The notes under the pieces are model-generated. The model worked only from the letters and a program-made list of their open reading frames with translations, did not search any database and was not told the origin of the DNA. A stretch of 13,481 bases of DNA from Spirochaetaceae bacterium (lineage in GTDB: Bacteria > Spirochaetota > Spirochaetia > SZUA-6 > Bin103), in contig JAPPNY010000142.1 of NCBI GenBank assembly GCA_028818385.1, positions 2,076-15,556 on the forward strand, in the 5' to 3' direction. Made by a program: the position numbers and the translations under genes. Below are positions 12,793 to 13,481 of this stretch, piece by piece; position 1 is the stretch's first letter; each line of letters opens with the position of its first letter.

Positions 12793-13299
12793 TCAACGGT
12801 CGGTCTGTCGCTCGTACTCGGCTTCGTCCTCGCGGCGGAGCGCGCACGCCGTAGCCCAGACGCGGTAATCCCAGAGCTTCCCCTCGTCCTCCGCGATGTT
12901 GTCGAAGTCGCGCGAGTCGACGCCTAGCTCGCCGGTCGCTTCCGTGATCCAGTCGACGCCCGGATTCATCGCCGCTTCGCCCATCGCGTGATACTCGGTC
13001 GCCGCGTCGATCTCCTCGGCTTCGAGCCCCTCGCGCGCCTTCAGGAGCCCGCCCCGCGGCCAGCGACCGACCGCGGTCCAGCCGTGACGCTCCATCACGG
13101 TCCACCCGGTTTCGAGCACGGCCCGCTCATCATCGTTGAGTGGCAGCCGACCAGCCTTGCGCGCCGCCTCCGGAGCGTACTCCCGGAACTCCCGGTGCAT
13201 CGGGTCTGCGCCGATGTCTGTGAGTAGCTCGATTGCGTTCGTCAACGCTTGTATGTCGTCGTAGTACGTCCGTTCTATCGTTCTCGGTTCGTCGTTCAT
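12793..13299 (-). CDS. hypothetical acidic helical protein
   Basis: A 168-residue protein starting MNDEPRTIERTYYDDIQALT. I do not recognise a family. It is soluble, strongly acidic and predicted largely helical, with repeated short helices (ALTNAIELLTDIG, DDERAVLETGWTVMERHGW, AREGLEAEEIDAATEYHAMG) and several Trp residues; there is no signal peptide or known catalytic motif. The ATG at 13299 has a strong GGAGG about 11 nt upstream, unlike the leaderless genes to its left. It is the first gene of the right-hand row visible in the window and is followed by a strong stem-loop, so it may be its own transcription unit. Confidence 0.72.
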   Translation of the reverse strand: MNDEPRTIERTYYDDIQALTNAIELLTDIGADPMHREFREYAPEAARKAGRLPLNDDERAVLETGWTVMERHGWTAVGRWPRGGLLKAREGLEAEEIDAATEYHAMGEAAMNPGVDWITEATGELGVDSRDFDNIAEDEGKLWDYRVWATACALRREDEAEYERQTDR

Positions 13300-13402
13300 C
13301 GTTCACGTTCCTCCCTCGTGTCTTCCGAAATCGACGGTATTCCTTGGCAGTCCGGGACACATTCTCGCGACCTATGCCGGGTCGCGTAGTCAACGGTGCC
13401 GT

Positions 13403-13422
13403 CCTACGCGCCTCGACGTAGG
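13403..13422. promoter_or_regulatory. inverted repeat CCTACG/CGTAGG upstream of the 168-aa gene
   Basis: Six-bp perfect arms (13403-13408 and 13417-13422) around 8 nt, followed on the minus-strand upstream side by TAACCT (complement of 13420-13425), which could be a -10-like box. It lies about 100 bp before the ATG at 13299. The rest of 13300-13481 holds no gene I can support. Confidence 0.25.
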
Positions 13423-13481
13423 TTATCCCGGCATATTCGCGCAGGAGTGGAGAAAAAGTAGGCGCGTCCGCCGATTTGCAG

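Noticed and set aside
13130..13393. Minus-strand open frame of 87 codons upstream of and overlapping the 168-aa gene
   Set aside because: It begins with TTG, has no SD, and most of it overlaps the better-supported 168-aa gene with a shadow-like Arg/His-rich translation.
1..13481. CRISPR arrays, tRNA, rRNA or recombinase genes
   Set aside because: I saw no regularly spaced repeats, no tRNA-like cloverleaf with a T-loop consensus, and no integrase or transposase motif in any plausible frame.

Overview
The window is high-GC bacterial DNA, roughly two-thirds G+C by eye, densely packed on both strands. No rRNA, tRNA or taxonomic marker gene is present, so the host cannot be named. Sulfatase, Gfo/Idh/MocA, SDR, DHDPS-family and Ldh-family enzymes together, plus TAnnnT-type promoters placed for leaderless mRNAs, suit an uncultured environmental high-GC bacterium (actinobacterial, Deinococcus-like or chloroflexal lineages are possible, but this is only a guess).

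Layout. (1) 107-7155, minus strand: a co-directional row read right to left: TPP-dependent 2-keto-acid enzyme, Zn alcohol dehydrogenase, Ldh-family 2-hydroxyacid dehydrogenase, DUF6364-type antitoxin, DHDPS-family lyase/aldolase, EamA transporter, and a cupin/JmjC-like Fe(II)/2OG-oxygenase-like protein. Most gaps are 9-70 bp. The exception is the gap between the TPP and ADH genes, which holds a 130-bp palindromic element with 18-bp inverted ends. It looks like a MITE inserted exactly in the stop codon of the TPP gene. (2) 7197-10772, plus strand, divergent from the first row across about 41 bp: a Cys-type sulfatase, a decayed fragment of a second enzyme (DUF6807/PmoA-like C-terminus), a Gfo/Idh/MocA oxidoreductase with a TTG start, and an SDR coupled by ATGA. 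(3) 10748-11185, minus strand: a transglutaminase-like gene remnant lacking both ends, whose 3' end overlaps the SDR tail. (4) 11284-13299, minus strand: a row of short unrecognised genes, three with a TAGRGT -10 box exactly 6 nt before the ATG (leaderless architecture), others with strong Shine-Dalgarno sites or ATGA coupling, and a 210-bp gap full of stem-loops.

How it may work together (inference). The left row contains the chemistry for a 2-hydroxyacid / 2-keto-acid route: DHDPS-type aldol cleavage or formation of a keto acid, Ldh-type interconversion of hydroxy and keto acid, TPP-dependent decarboxylation (or carboligation), and reduction or oxidation of the aldehyde by the ADH. The divergent row supplies desulfation and two NAD(P)-dependent sugar or polyol-type oxidoreductases. 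The substrate is not evident from sequence. The right end is a different compartment, possibly a genomic island, with no recognisable phage or conjugation gene in view.

Most notable: the MITE-in-stop-codon insertion, the three matching leaderless promoters, the two decayed gene fragments beside the SDR/sulfatase operon, and the antitoxin without a toxin inside a metabolic operon.
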